Of a stretch of DNA of 64,000 bases, positions 18,113 through 26,961 are shown one piece after another. A program made the translations under genes and the position numbers. Location: NCBI RefSeq assembly GCF_000385565.1, contig NC_021169.1:558001-622000 (forward strand), written 5' to 3'. Origin of the DNA: Archaeoglobus sulfaticallidus PM70-1. Its GTDB lineage: Archaea > Halobacteriota > Archaeoglobi > Archaeoglobales > Archaeoglobaceae. Every line of letters begins with the position of its first letter. Positions within the stretch are counted from its first letter, which is position 1. A model generated the notes under the pieces. It was not told the DNA's origin, did no database searches, and worked only from the letters and a program-made list of their open reading frames with translations.

Positions 18113-18671
18113 TTGAATAACTGGAAACTTTTGGAACAATTATCTTTCCATCGACACCTCCAACTATATCGCCCCTGCCCTCTAAAAATAGCTTTACTGT
18201 GAGTGCTGAAATTGCGGAATCGAGCAGATCGTGGTTTTCAAATTCGTCAAAGTTCAGATACTTTCTGAGTTCTTCCTGAATCAGCCTCATGTTGCTTTTC
18301 GTATTCTTTTTGAGTTCGGGGGCGATATTCAGTATTTTCCGTGTGGCATAGGGATAGACTTCAAAAACCTCTGTGCCATTCTCTCTCAAAAATCTGGCGA
18401 TCTTCATACCGATGTGGGTTATCTTTCTGAAGAAATTTGCGTTTGGAGGAAAGAGTCTTATACCTCTTTTTATAAGCTCCTTTTCACACTCCCTGTAGCT
18501 TCCGCTGGTGGGAAATGAGAGAGGAGCGTCAACTCCAGCATAATTGGCTCTGATCTTGAGATCCACAACATCTTCGAACTTTCCCATATCTACTACAGCG
18601 TTATCTTCAAGCAGAACATAGTGGGAAGCTCTCTTCCCGACATCGATTCCAAGGATGAGGGTTTCCTTCAT
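18099..18671 (-). CDS. DUF429 family protein (RNase H-like fold)
   Basis: A protein of about 190 residues that starts MKETLILGIDVGKRASHYVL. The IDVGK strand-turn and the later YAGVDAPLSFP are typical of DUF429, a family predicted to have an RNase H-like nuclease fold. The aspartates in GIDVG and GVDAP and the acidic residues in NHDLLDSAISAL would form the active site. The start is ATG 18671; an in-frame upstream ATG adds six residues. It is divergent from rps13. Substrate unknown. Confidence 0.78.
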   Translation of the reverse strand: MKETLILGIDVGKRASHYVLLEDNAVVDMGKFEDVVDLKIRANYAGVDAPLSFPTSGSYRECEKELIKRGIRLFPPNANFFRKITHIGMKIARFLRENGTEVFEVYPYATRKILNIAPELKKNTKSNMRLIQEELRKYLNFDEFENHDLLDSAISALTVKLFLEGRGDIVGGVDGKIIVPKVSSYSITDM

Positions 18672-18693
18672 GGTTTGTAACTTCTGCATAATC

Positions 18694-18735
18694 TTTAAAT
18701 ATCTTCGTTCTGTTCGCTTACTTCAGTGTGGTGAT
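18694..18735 (+). promoter_or_regulatory. TATA box and ribosome binding site of the rps13 operon
   Basis: TTTAAATA at 18694-18701 fits an archaeal TATA box with transcription starting near 18725. GGTGAT at 18730-18735 is the ribosome binding site for ATG 18739, and it marks that codon rather than the longer upstream reading as the start. Confidence 0.6.
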
Positions 18736-18738
18736 TAT

Positions 18739-19182
18739 ATGAGTGAATTCAAGCACATCATCAGGATTGCCGATACAGACATAGATGGGAAGAAGAAGGT
18801 TGTTTTCGCGCTCACTCAGATAAAGGGAATCGGGTGCAGGGTAGCGAAGAGCATCACCAACTACCTTGGCATTGATCCAAACGCAAAGCTCGGAGAGCTT
18901 GACGATGAGACTGTAGATAGGCTGAAGAAGTTTGTCGAGGAGGACATAGAGCAGATGCCAGACTGGATGATGAACAGAAGGAAGGACAGATACTCAGGCA
19001 GAGACCTTCACCTCCTGAGCAAGGATGTCGATTTCGCCAGAATGGTTGACATCGAAATGATGATGAGAATGAAATGTTACAGAGGAATAAGGCACGCGAA
19101 AGGAAAGAAGGTCAGGGGACAGAGAACACGCTCAACTGGCAGAAGTGGAAGGACTGTTGGAGTTATTAGAAGGAAGAAGTAA
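18739..19182 (+). CDS. rps13: small ribosomal subunit protein uS13
   Basis: Head protein of the 30S subunit, contacting the P-site tRNA and the large subunit. The 147-residue sequence begins MSEFKHIIRIADTDIDGKKK and ends in a lysine/arginine-rich tail with the GQRTRSTGRSG rRNA-binding motif. The length fits archaeal uS13. It opens the S13-S4-S11-RpoD gene string, with 11 bp to rps4. The ATG is selected by the ribosome binding site directly upstream. Confidence 0.97.
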   Translation: MSEFKHIIRIADTDIDGKKKVVFALTQIKGIGCRVAKSITNYLGIDPNAKLGELDDETVDRLKKFVEEDIEQMPDWMMNRRKDRYSGRDLHLLSKDVDFARMVDIEMMMRMKCYRGIRHAKGKKVRGQRTRSTGRSGRTVGVIRRKK

Positions 19183-19193
19183 GGTGATTCGAT

Positions 19194-19745
19194 ATGGGTG
19201 ATCCAAAGAGGCACAGGAGAAAGTATGTTACTCCTCCAAGACCCTGGGATAAGGTAAGGCTTGAAAAAGAGGTAGAATATATAATCAAGTATGGTCTGAG
19301 GAACAAGAGGGAGCTATGGAGATCTCAGAACATTCTCAGGAAGTACAGAAGAGTTGCTAGGGAGTTGCTGGCCAAGATAGACCTTCCGGGCAAAGAGGGA
19401 GAGCTTGCAAAAGCCAAAGCACAGATGGTCATAAAGAAGCTCATTAAAATGGGGATTCTTGAAGAAGGAGCAACCATAGATGACATCCTGAACCTGACAG
19501 TCGATGCCTTCCTTTCAAGGAGGTTGCAGACGATCGTCTTCAAGCAGGGATTGGCCAATACGATAAAGCAGGCGAGACAGCTCATAACTCATGGACACAT
19601 TGCGATCGATGGTGTGAGAGTTACCGTTCCTGGGCGTTTAGTCACCAAGGAGGAGGAGACGAAGATATCTTACTATCAGAATTCTCCCTTTGCTAAAAGG
19701 GAGATTGTTGTGAGGGCTGAAAAGGCTGAAACTGCTGAAACTTAA
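19194..19745 (+). CDS. rps4: small ribosomal subunit protein uS4
   Basis: Primary 16S rRNA-binding protein of 183 residues. The N-terminal part has the archaeal [15 protein letters not shown] start. An S4 RNA-binding domain follows, from about residue 105, with [14 protein letters not shown], the [17 protein letters not shown] core and the VPGRLV turn. The zinc cysteines of some bacterial S4 proteins are absent. It sits between rps13 and rps11 in the conserved order. Confidence 0.97.
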   Translation: MGDPKRHRRKYVTPPRPWDKVRLEKEVEYIIKYGLRNKRELWRSQNILRKYRRVARELLAKIDLPGKEGELAKAKAQMVIKKLIKMGILEEGATIDDILNLTVDAFLSRRLQTIVFKQGLANTIKQARQLITHGHIAIDGVRVTVPGRLVTKEEETKISYYQNSPFAKREIVVRAEKAETAET

Positions 19746-19759
19746 AAGAGGTGTTTATT

Positions 19760-20155
19760 ATGGAGAAGAAAAAGGGAGTCTGGGGTATTGCTCATATATT
19801 CTCATCATATAACAATACCATAATCACAATAACCGATATCACCGGGAGTGAAACGATAGTCAGGATAAGCGGTGGGATGATCGTTAAAGCTAGCAGAGAC
19901 GAGGGGAATCCATACACTGCTATGCAGGCTGCCATAAGGGCTGCGGAGAAGGCCATGGAAAAGGGCATTGAGGGAGTTCACATCAAGGTCAGGGCTCCTG
20001 GTGGAAACAAGCACACGAATCCCGGACCCGGTGCACAGGCAGCGATAAGGGCTCTTGCGAGAGCTGGGCTTAAGATTGGCAGAATAGAGGATGTTACCCC
20101 AATACCGCATGATGGTACTCGACCACCCGGTGGCAAGAGGGGTAGGAGAGTTTAA
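19760..20155 (+). CDS. rps11: small ribosomal subunit protein uS11
   Basis: Platform protein of the 30S subunit near the mRNA exit. The roughly 131-residue chain has the conserved [22 protein letters not shown] start, [10 protein letters not shown] in the centre and the [17 protein letters not shown] helix, ending in the basic [13 protein letters not shown] tail. ATG 19760 follows GAGGTG by the usual spacing; the in-frame GTG at 19751 is part of that site and an unlikely start. Confidence 0.97.
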   Translation: MEKKKGVWGIAHIFSSYNNTIITITDITGSETIVRISGGMIVKASRDEGNPYTAMQAAIRAAEKAMEKGIEGVHIKVRAPGGNKHTNPGPGAQAAIRALARAGLKIGRIEDVTPIPHDGTRPPGGKRGRRV

Positions 20156-20193
20156 TCCAACTCTTTATTTTTGAGAGTTTTTGGTGAGGGTGA

Positions 20194-20979
20194 ATGAAAA
20201 TCAGGATTCTTGAGGAGGATGAGTTCAGAATAAAGTTTATTTTGAAATCCTCTACCGCATTTGCGAACTCATTGAGGAGAGCGATGAAAAGCTTGGTTCC
20301 AACTCTTGCAGTAGATTATGTTGATTTCTACCTGAACACTTCATACCTCTACGATGAGATTCTTGCTCACAGAATAGGTCTGATTCCGATAAAAACCGAT
20401 CTGCAGAGGTTCAATTTTCAGGATAAATGTGTTTGTGGGGGAGAAGGATGTCCGAACTGTCAGGTATCTCTCAGGTTGAACATTGAAGGGCCTAAAGTTG
20501 TCTATTCTGGAGACTTCATTTCTGAGGATCCGGAAATAGTCCCGGTTTTTGATAACATTCCTGTAGTTGAACTCGATAAGGGTCAGCAGATCATGATCGA
20601 GGCTGTAGCTCGACTGGGGACTGGAAAGGAGCATGTGAAGTGGCAACCCGTATCGCTCTGCGGTTACAGAATTGTGCCTGAGATAAATATTACTGAGAAT
20701 TGCAAGCTCTGTATGGAATGCATTGATGCATGCCCGAGAAATGTTTTCAGCGTTGTCGAGGGCAAGCTCTCTGCTGAGAATGTGCTTGAGTGCTCGATGT
20801 GCATGGAGTGCGTTAATGTTTGCGAGGAAAATGCAATAGAGATTAAAGAGACTAACAATTTCTTGTTCATTGCTGAAGGTACAGGAGCCTTGCCGGTAAG
20901 AACGGTGCTTGAGGAAGCTCTAAAGATTATAAAAAGAAAGGCAGAGGAAATGAACACAATTCTCGAGATCGCACTATAA
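20194..20979 (+). CDS. rpoD: DNA-directed RNA polymerase subunit D with two [4Fe-4S] motifs
   Basis: Archaeal counterpart of the alpha/Rpb3 assembly subunit, 261 residues. Dimerisation segments flank an inserted ferredoxin-like domain. Cys170, 173, 176 and 180 form one CxxCxxCxxxC motif, and Cys200, 203, 206 and 210 form a complete second one, so two [4Fe-4S] clusters are predicted. A separate CxCx4CxxC set lies at 79-89. The clusters are known to stabilise the D-L heterodimer in other archaea. It follows rps11 as expected, but the usual next gene, rpl18e, is displaced by two inserted genes. Confidence 0.95.
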   Translation: MKIRILEEDEFRIKFILKSSTAFANSLRRAMKSLVPTLAVDYVDFYLNTSYLYDEILAHRIGLIPIKTDLQRFNFQDKCVCGGEGCPNCQVSLRLNIEGPKVVYSGDFISEDPEIVPVFDNIPVVELDKGQQIMIEAVARLGTGKEHVKWQPVSLCGYRIVPEINITENCKLCMECIDACPRNVFSVVEGKLSAENVLECSMCMECVNVCEENAIEIKETNNFLFIAEGTGALPVRTVLEEALKIIKRKAEEMNTILEIAL

Positions 20980-21085
20980 TTTTCTGGTATTCCTTTTGAA
21001 ATTCTTTTTTGCGGAGATTTGATCTAACCTGGATTATAACGGAAAATTTAAATTCTAAAATCCTTTTTTCATTTTTGGTGATACG

Positions 21086-22333
21086 GTGACTGGGGAATCT
21101 GAAGTCTCGGCTCTTCTCTTCAAACTCGCGATAATACTGATATCAGCGAAAATTTTTGGAGAGATTGTAGAGAACAGGTTCAAGCAACCTGCTGTTCTTG
21201 GTGAACTGCTTGCTGGAATGGTCATAGGGCCGTTTGCTCTGGGACCGTACATAGGGATTCATCCAGTGCCTGGTGCTCCATTGCCAATCCCTCCAGATGT
21301 GGACATGATCGCCAACATCAGCGTTATACTGCTTCTGTTCGTGGCAGGTCTCGAAACGGACATCGAAAAATTCCTTCGATTTGGGCTGATCTCAGGACTA
21401 GTTGGAGCGATGGGGATCGTTTTGCCATTCTTCCTCGGATTTTTAGCGATCGAGCTTTTTTATGACGCTCCAAACAAATTTGCCGCCGGACTCTTCACAG
21501 GAGCTGCACTGACGGCAACATCTGTAGGTATAACTGCGAGAGTCCTCAACGATCTTGGGAAGCTAACGACTCCCGAAGGCTCAACGATCTTGGGAGCGGC
21601 GGTCATAGACGATGTTCTCGGTATACTGGTTCTGGCGATCGTTGTAGCTATTACCGGTGTAGAAGGAGAAGCGATGTCAACATTCGAAATAGCAAAGACG
21701 ATAGTGATAGCTGTGGTTTTCTGGATTGGTGTGATATTCTTAGGGCTGAAATTCGTTGATCAGATATCCCGGATTCTAAGCATGTTCAAGATGCCCGGTT
21801 CTCAGTTAACTGTGGCGATAGCCTTTGGACTCATGATCTCCTATCTCGCATCCCTCGTGAAGTTGGCACCGATAATTGGAGCCTATGCAGCCGGTCTAGC
21901 GTTATCTGCATCAGCCCACAGGGACTTCCTTGCTGAGAGGATGATTCCTATATACGAATTCCTCGTCCCGATATTCTTTGTCGCAATGGGTATGCTCGTG
22001 GATGTCAAGAGAATACCTGAGATCGCTCTGCTTGGTGTAGTGATAATCGTGTTTGCTATAATTGGTAAGTTCTTTGGGTGCTATGTCGCAGCTTACTTTG
22101 GAGGGTTCAACAAGCATGGTGCTTCCAGAATAGGAATAGGCATGGTTCCGAGAGGTGAGGTGGGACTTATAGTTGCATACTATGGCTTGAAGTATGGCGT
22201 AATAGATGAGCATATCTACACAATCGCTGTGGTCATGTCATTCGTGACGACAATGATAACACCGCCACTGCTGAAGAAGACATTTGAGAATCCGGTGGAA
22301 GGGTGGGTTGAGAAAAGAAAGAGTTCGGCCTGA
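21086..22333 (+). CDS. cation:proton antiporter (CPA2 family, Na+/H+ exchanger type)
   Basis: A membrane protein of 415 residues with about 12 hydrophobic helices. It belongs to the monovalent cation:proton antiporter-2 family. VIDDVLGI (about 173-180) carries the double aspartate of electrogenic Na+/H+ exchangers, and the N-terminal KQPAVLGELLAGMVIGP motif is typical. No TrkA-N nucleotide-binding domain is attached. The start is GTG 21086. It lies inside the ribosomal/RNA polymerase gene string, between rpoD and rpl18e, which is not its usual setting. Na+ or K+ preference cannot be told. Confidence 0.88.
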   Translation: MTGESEVSALLFKLAIILISAKIFGEIVENRFKQPAVLGELLAGMVIGPFALGPYIGIHPVPGAPLPIPPDVDMIANISVILLLFVAGLETDIEKFLRFGLISGLVGAMGIVLPFFLGFLAIELFYDAPNKFAAGLFTGAALTATSVGITARVLNDLGKLTTPEGSTILGAAVIDDVLGILVLAIVVAITGVEGEAMSTFEIAKTIVIAVVFWIGVIFLGLKFVDQISRILSMFKMPGSQLTVAIAFGLMISYLASLVKLAPIIGAYAAGLALSASAHRDFLAERMIPIYEFLVPIFFVAMGMLVDVKRIPEIALLGVVIIVFAIIGKFFGCYVAAYFGGFNKHGASRIGIGMVPRGEVGLIVAYYGLKYGVIDEHIYTIAVVMSFVTTMITPPLLKKTFENPVEGWVEKRKSSA

Positions 22334-22358
22334 ACAACTAAAATTTTAAATTTTATTT

Positions 22359-22664
22359 TTAGATTTCCTCAATTTCCTCCTCTTCTTCCTCCTCTTCAAC
22401 CTCCTCAGCTTCTCGCTTCTTGTCTTTCAGAACCTTAAATATGTCTTTGATCAGAATTATATCATTGACGGATTTTACGAATCTGTAGGGGATTATCACT
22501 CCCGGAGCTTTTGACTCAATCAGTGATTTGTTGTAATCGACTATGGCAAGTCCTTTGATCACCCTATGCTCAACATCGATGACAACATCGTTAACCTTGC
22601 CGACATACCTGCCCTCATCAGTATATACCTTCAAGCCGAAAAGCGTTGATATCTCACTGATCAT
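22359..22664 (-). CDS. PRC-barrel domain protein with acidic tail
   Basis: A 101-residue protein. Residues 1-80 match a PRC-barrel: LFGLKVYTDEGRYVGKVNDV, then DVEHRVIKGLAIVDY and IIPYRFVKSVND. The last 20 residues are almost entirely Glu. Archaeal stand-alone PRC-barrel proteins are widespread; they have been linked to RNA metabolism and, more recently, to CdvB-independent cell division, so no firm role is given. It converges with the antiporter gene. A TATA-like ATATATTT about 22697-22704 (minus strand) precedes it. Confidence 0.8.
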   Translation of the reverse strand: MISEISTLFGLKVYTDEGRYVGKVNDVVIDVEHRVIKGLAIVDYNKSLIESKAPGVIIPYRFVKSVNDIILIKDIFKVLKDKKREAEEVEEEEEEEEIEEI

Positions 22665-22834
22665 AAAACCACCACTAACAATTCGTAACGACCAAATATA
22701 TAATGTTTTACCTTAATTATCCTTAAATTATTCTCAGTCTACGATGATGGTAGAATGCTTGAATGGAAAAATTCTTAATTCGGGATGGTATTGTTGTGGT
22801 AGATTGAAGAACCCTCCGTCTGAGCATAGTTACC

Positions 22835-22842
22835 TTTAAATA
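22835..22842 (+). promoter_or_regulatory. TATA box of the rpl18e operon
   Basis: TTTAAATA stands about 55 bp before ATG 22897, predicting a start site near 22868 and a leader of about 30 nt. It gives the downstream half of the split ribosomal cluster its own promoter. Confidence 0.5.
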
Positions 22843-22896
22843 ACCTTTGGTTAGATTGCTCCTTCACGAGATTAAGGTTAACGGGATGTGATTTGC

Positions 22897-23274
22897 ATGA
22901 GTAGAATAAGAAAAAGGATGGCTAGAAAGACGAATCCCAATCTTATCAGGTTAATCGAGGATTTACTTGAGCATAGCGCAAAAAACGAGTCCAAGTTGTG
23001 GAGAGAGGTAGCCGAGCATCTTGCAAAGCCGAGAAGAAAGCAGGCTGAGGTTAACCTGTCGAAGATCCAGAGGTATCTCAGGGATGGAGAGGTAGCCATC
23101 GTTCCTGGAAAGGTTCTTGGGTCTGGAGAAATTGATAAGCCATTGAAAGTCGCTGCACTGGCTTTTTCAGAGAAGGCAAGGTCAAAGATAGTATCTGCTG
23201 GCGGAGAGTGCATGAGCATTGAGGATTTGATGAAGGTAAATCCAAAGGGAAGCAAAGTCAGGATTCTCATATAG
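22897..23274 (+). CDS. rpl18e: large ribosomal subunit protein eL18 (L18e)
   Basis: Archaeal/eukaryotic-type protein L18e, about 125 residues, basic, with the NPNLIRLIEDL start region, LSKIQRYLRDGEVAIVPGKVLG in the middle and the GSKVRILI end. I use ATG 22897; an in-frame GTG nine bases upstream is part of a likely ribosome binding site. It starts the L18e-L13-S9-RpoN-RpoK-enolase-S2 string, with 11 bp to rpl13. Confidence 0.95.
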   Translation: MSRIRKRMARKTNPNLIRLIEDLLEHSAKNESKLWREVAEHLAKPRRKQAEVNLSKIQRYLRDGEVAIVPGKVLGSGEIDKPLKVAALAFSEKARSKIVSAGGECMSIEDLMKVNPKGSKVRILI

Positions 23275-23285
23275 GGAGGGATATC

Positions 23286-23753
23286 ATGACGGTTAATGTA
23301 AAGAGGATTCTCGATAGGTTGGGTGATTTTACGGTTATCGATGCTGAAAATCATGTTCTTGGAAGGTTATCAAGCATAATTGCCAAAAGGTTGCTCAACG
23401 GTGAGAAAATAGTTGTTGTTAATGCTGATAAAGCGGTTATAACCGGTGAGAGATCGATGGTTTTCAACAGATACAGGGAGAAATACGAGAGAGGCAGCAA
23501 GGAAAAAGGCCCGTATTATCCAAGACATCCGGAAAGAATTTTCAAGAGAACGGTTAGAGGGATGCTGCCGTGGAAGAGCAGGAGGGGTAGAGAAGCATAC
23601 AGGAACCTGAAGGTCTTTATTGGAGTTCCCGAGGAGCTTCAGGGTAAGGCGGAAGTGGTAGAATCTGCCCTGCTTGAGAAGGTATCCAAGGCTGAGAAGT
23701 ATGTAACTGTTGGGGAGGTAAGCAGGTTTTTGGGATATGAGGTGGAAGCATGA
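23286..23753 (+). CDS. rpl13: large ribosomal subunit protein uL13
   Basis: A 155-residue protein with the family signature [20 protein letters not shown] near the N-terminus and [22 protein letters not shown] in the middle. It binds 23S rRNA early in assembly. It overlaps rps9 by four bases (ATGA), so the two are translationally coupled. Confidence 0.96.
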   Translation: MTVNVKRILDRLGDFTVIDAENHVLGRLSSIIAKRLLNGEKIVVVNADKAVITGERSMVFNRYREKYERGSKEKGPYYPRHPERIFKRTVRGMLPWKSRRGREAYRNLKVFIGVPEELQGKAEVVESALLEKVSKAEKYVTVGEVSRFLGYEVEA

Positions 23754-24148
23754 AGATTCTGGTTACAAGTGGTAAAAGGAAATCTGCTGTGGCAAGAGCA
23801 ACCATAAGGCCTGGAAAGGGAAGGGTTAGAATAAACAAGATACCAATAGAACTCATAACTCCGGAAATGGCGAGGAACATTATAATGGAGCCACTCATAA
23901 TGGCAAAGGAGCTTGCAAACAAGGTGGACATCGATGTGAACACGAACGGCGGTGGATTCATGGGGCAGGCTGAAGCTGCAAGAACAGCAATTGCCAGAGC
24001 GCTGGTTGAGTGGAGCGGAGATGAAGAGCTTAGAAAGGTCTATCTCGAGTACGATAGAACACTTCTCGTCAACGACATCAGAAGGAAGGAGCCAAAGAAG
24101 CAGATGGGCAGGGGTGCAAGAAAGAGAAGGCAGACTTCTTACAGATAA
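23750..24148 (+). CDS. rps9: small ribosomal subunit protein uS9
   Basis: A 132-residue 30S head protein whose basic C-terminal tail reaches the P-site tRNA. It has [23 protein letters not shown] near the start, the [22 protein letters not shown] helix, and ends with the typical [16 protein letters not shown]. The start overlaps the rpl13 stop. Confidence 0.97.
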   Translation: MKILVTSGKRKSAVARATIRPGKGRVRINKIPIELITPEMARNIIMEPLIMAKELANKVDIDVNTNGGGFMGQAEAARTAIARALVEWSGDEELRKVYLEYDRTLLVNDIRRKEPKKQMGRGARKRRQTSYR

Positions 24149-24182
24149 ATTTATTTAATTTGACATTTTAAATGGTGTTGAT

Positions 24183-24383
24183 ATGTTTCCGGTAAGATGC
24201 TTCACTTGTGGAAAGGTCATCGGTCACCTCTGGGAGAGCTATCAGGAGAAACTCAGAGAAGGCAAAACTCCTAAGGAAGCTTTGGATGAGCTGTCGATTG
24301 ACAGGTACTGCTGTAGAAGGATGTTCCTGACATACAAGTCCGTGATTAAGGAATTTATGAAATTCAAGGGGGCCGTGAGGTAG
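24183..24383 (+). CDS. rpoN: DNA-directed RNA polymerase subunit N (Rpb10 homologue)
   Basis: A 66-residue zinc-binding RNA polymerase subunit with the diagnostic [13 protein letters not shown] and [10 protein letters not shown] segments (CxxC and CC zinc ligands). Its last codons run into the tRNA-Pro gene: the coding sequence ends at 24383 while the tRNA begins at 24369, a 15-nt overlap. Translation and tRNA maturation therefore use the same bases of one transcript. Confidence 0.96.
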   Translation: MFPVRCFTCGKVIGHLWESYQEKLREGKTPKEALDELSIDRYCCRRMFLTYKSVIKEFMKFKGAVR

Positions 24384-24442
24384 CCTGGTTATCCTGCGGC
24401 GTTCGGGACGCCGTTACCCGAGTTCAAATCTCGGCGGCCCCA
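24369..24442 (+). tRNA. tRNA-Pro (anticodon CGG)
   Basis: A 74-nt cloverleaf with a GGGGCCG/CGGCCCC acceptor stem, a D arm with GGTAGCCTGGTTATCC, the anticodon stem CGGCG/CGCCG around loop TTCGGGA (anticodon CGG), and a T arm with TTCAAAT. There is no intron, unlike the tRNA-Pro(GGG) at 11065, with which it shares acceptor and T arms. It overlaps the end of rpoN by 15 nt and lies 14 nt before rpoK, inside the operon. Confidence 0.93.
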
Positions 24443-24456
24443 TGATGCATGGGGTG

Positions 24457-24705
24457 ATGAATACGGTATCAAAATCAAAGTCTAAAAAAAGTTATTTTCC
24501 CTTTGAATACACGAGATTTGAGAAGGCAAGAATCATCGGAGCGAGAGCTCTGCAGATAGCGATGGGTGCGCCCGTTTTAATCGATACTGATAAGACCGAT
24601 CCTCTTGATATAGCCAGAGAGGAATTCGAGAGGGGGGCAATACCGATCACTGTTAGGAGGAAGAAGGATGGCTTCGTCTGGCTTGAAAATTATGGATTAT
24701 TCTGA
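24457..24705 (+). CDS. rpoK: DNA-directed RNA polymerase subunit K (Rpb6/omega homologue)
   Basis: About 82 residues, with the omega-like core [22 protein letters not shown] and the C-terminal [16 protein letters not shown]. It helps assemble and hold the largest subunits. I use ATG 24457 after GGGGTG; ATGs at 24442 and 24445 would begin inside the tRNA. It is 9 bp from the enolase gene. Confidence 0.94.
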   Translation: MNTVSKSKSKKSYFPFEYTRFEKARIIGARALQIAMGAPVLIDTDKTDPLDIAREEFERGAIPITVRRKKDGFVWLENYGLF

Positions 24706-24714
24706 GGTGTCGAT

Positions 24715-25923
24715 ATGGTGATTGAAGACCTGATTTACAGAATTGTTTTTGACAGCAGAGGTAACAGAACGGTTGAGTGTGAGGTTTTTTCTGATGAATT
24801 TTCTGCAAGGGCCATTGCTCCTGCCGGGGCCTCAACCGGGACTGAGGAGGCCATTGTGAAGGATGTTTCCTTCATTGATGAGGTTCAGGAGAAAGTTTCG
24901 AGAGCCCTTGTAGGAATCAGTGTTTTTGATCAGGTTGAGGTTGATGAAACTCTCAGAGAGATTGACGGGACTGAAAATTTCTCAAATATTGGTGGTAATT
25001 TCGCGATAACGGCAAGTTTGGCCGTTGCAAAACTTGCAAGTGCTATTTCTGGATTCCCGCTTTATGCCTATCTCGGAGGTATTTTCGCTAAGGAGCTTCC
25101 TTACCCCCTTGGGAATGTCATCGGCGGTGGAGCACATGCTAAAGGTTCTACGAGCATACAGGAATTCCTAGTAATCCCCGTGGGTGCGAAAGACTTCTTT
25201 ACAGCCCAGTATGCGAACACAATGGTTCACAAGAAAATAAAGGAGGAAATGAACGCGAGAGGTATATTTTCTGCCAAGGGAGATGAGGGAGCCTGGGCGG
25301 CACAAATCAGTGATGAGATGGCTTTTGAGATCATAAAGGCTGCAATAGATGGAGTGAGAGATGAAACGGGCATAGAAGTCAGAATGGGGATAGATGTTGC
25401 GGCAACCGAGCTATGGGATGGAGAGAGGTATGTTTACAGCGATAAGAAGCTCACGACTGAAGAGCAGATAGCATACATGGCAGAACTGAGCGATAAGTAC
25501 GATTTGCTGTACATCGAAGATCCTCTTCACGAAAACGATTTTGAAGGATTTGCTGAGCTGACAAAGGCCGTGAATTGCATGGTCTGCGGGGATGACATTT
25601 TTGTAACGAACATAAAGAGGATTCAGAAGGGTATAGAGATGGGTTCAGCAAACACGGTTCTGATAAAGCCGAATCAGATTGGAACTCTAACTGATACATT
25701 CAGGGCTGTAAAGCTGTCAAAGGAAAACGGTTATGATATCGTGGTCTCCCACAGGAGTGGTGAGACTGAAGATGAAACGATAGCCCATCTCAGTGTTGCC
25801 TTTAACGCAACATTAATAAAGACGGGAGTAGTTGGTGGCGAGAGAATTGCAAAGCTCAATGAGCTTATAAGAATTGAGGATGAAATGAACAAACCATCAA
25901 TGGTTAAAATAAAATGGATATAG
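24715..25923 (+). CDS. eno: enolase (archaeal type)
   Basis: Catalyses 2-phosphoglycerate to phosphoenolpyruvate in glycolysis and gluconeogenesis. The 402-residue chain is a little shorter than bacterial enolase. Visible landmarks are the N-terminal FDSRGNRTVECEV and the GASTGTEEA loop, the metal-binding ED in YIEDPLHENDFEG, the catalytic lysine in LIKPNQIGTL, and SHRSGETEDETIAHL. It lies between rpoK and rps2, the usual archaeal position. In an organism living on acetate or lactate it would work towards sugar synthesis. Confidence 0.96.
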   Translation: MVIEDLIYRIVFDSRGNRTVECEVFSDEFSARAIAPAGASTGTEEAIVKDVSFIDEVQEKVSRALVGISVFDQVEVDETLREIDGTENFSNIGGNFAITASLAVAKLASAISGFPLYAYLGGIFAKELPYPLGNVIGGGAHAKGSTSIQEFLVIPVGAKDFFTAQYANTMVHKKIKEEMNARGIFSAKGDEGAWAAQISDEMAFEIIKAAIDGVRDETGIEVRMGIDVAATELWDGERYVYSDKKLTTEEQIAYMAELSDKYDLLYIEDPLHENDFEGFAELTKAVNCMVCGDDIFVTNIKRIQKGIEMGSANTVLIKPNQIGTLTDTFRAVKLSKENGYDIVVSHRSGETEDETIAHLSVAFNATLIKTGVVGGERIAKLNELIRIEDEMNKPSMVKIKWI

Positions 25924-25933
25924 GTGATTTACG

Positions 25934-26563
25934 ATGATTAGTGAGGATAAGGAAGAAAGCATGGTTAGAGAGGACGGAACATACGAGTATCTCGTGCCAA
26001 CGGATGAATACCTGTCCGCTGGAGTTCATATCGGCACCCAGATAAAGAGCGGAGACATGAAGAGGTTCATCTACAAAGTTCGCCCGGATGGTCTGTATGT
26101 GCTTGATATAAGGCAGCTCGATGAGAGAATAAGGGTCGCAGCGAAGTTTCTCTCCAAGTTTGATCCTCCGAGGATACTGGTTGTGTCTGCGAGGCAGTAT
26201 GGTCAGAAACCAGCAAGAATGTTCGCCAAGATAGTGGGTGCTGATGTTATAACAGGCAGATTCGTCCCAGGAACACTCACGAACCCGTACCTCAGCGAAT
26301 ACAGGGAGCCGGATGTTGTCGTCGTCACAGATCCAGCGATAGACTCTCAGGCTGTGAAAGAGGCAACAGATGTTGGAATACCGGTAGTTGCACTCTGCGA
26401 TTCAAACAATCAGGCGGAGAATGTTGATCTGGTCATTCCAACAAACAACAAGGGAAGAAAAGCCCTTGCATTAGTGTATCTGCTGCTGGCCAGAGAGATG
26501 CTCAGGCTCAGAGGGGTTGAGGAGTTCTCATACACGATTGAGGACTTTGAGGCTGAGCTTTAA
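25934..26563 (+). CDS. rps2: small ribosomal subunit protein uS2
   Basis: A 209-residue archaeal uS2. It shows [16 protein letters not shown] near the N-terminus, [15 protein letters not shown], the [12 protein letters not shown] strand and [27 protein letters not shown]. It ends the ribosomal string; a T-rich stretch follows (about 26566-26620) that could terminate transcription. Confidence 0.96.
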   Translation: MISEDKEESMVREDGTYEYLVPTDEYLSAGVHIGTQIKSGDMKRFIYKVRPDGLYVLDIRQLDERIRVAAKFLSKFDPPRILVVSARQYGQKPARMFAKIVGADVITGRFVPGTLTNPYLSEYREPDVVVVTDPAIDSQAVKEATDVGIPVVALCDSNNQAENVDLVIPTNNKGRKALALVYLLLAREMLRLRGVEEFSYTIEDFEAEL

Positions 26564-26961
26564 TTTTCCTGATTTTGCTTTTTCGACATCACAATTTTTT
26601 GTTTTTGTATTGTTTTCTATCCTGAAGAGCTAATTGGTGAAGCATTTTTGTGAATTCTCAATTTAGTTTTACACTTTCTTTTCAATCCCACTGCCTCCTT
26701 ACAAACCACATAACCCTGTCAGGAGTTAGCTATGCCAGAAAACATTGCAGATGGCTAAGACATCAACAATATGAATCAAGCTTTAAAACAATTTATCCCT
26801 TCTATGCTCCTCCTCAATCCAGAATCCAGTCCGTACAGACTAAATGGTATGCATCTTTTTTATCTTCCATGATTATTTTACGATCTTACTCTACCAAATC
26901 TGGAATGTTAACGACTTTGGAAGCAAGAAAGAACACTCTTCAAATAGAAACATGATGGTAA
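26564..26961. other. gene-poor gap between S2 and the lactate island
   Basis: About 400 bp without a convincing gene. A 101-codon open frame exists on the plus strand but its composition does not look coding and it has no ribosome binding site. The first 60 bp are T-rich and probably contain the rps2 terminator. I see no tRNA, repeat or recognisable mobile-element piece. Confidence 0.5.

Noticed and set aside
22740-22824. Possible C/D-box RNA (ATGATG near 22743, CTGA near 22820)
   Set aside because: The C box lacks the full RTGATGA consensus, no internal C'/D' pair is clear, and spacing is long; not supportable.
26650-26955. 101-codon open frame on the plus strand after rps2
   Set aside because: Composition is not protein-like, no ribosome binding site or promoter fits, and I recognise no homologue; treated as chance.
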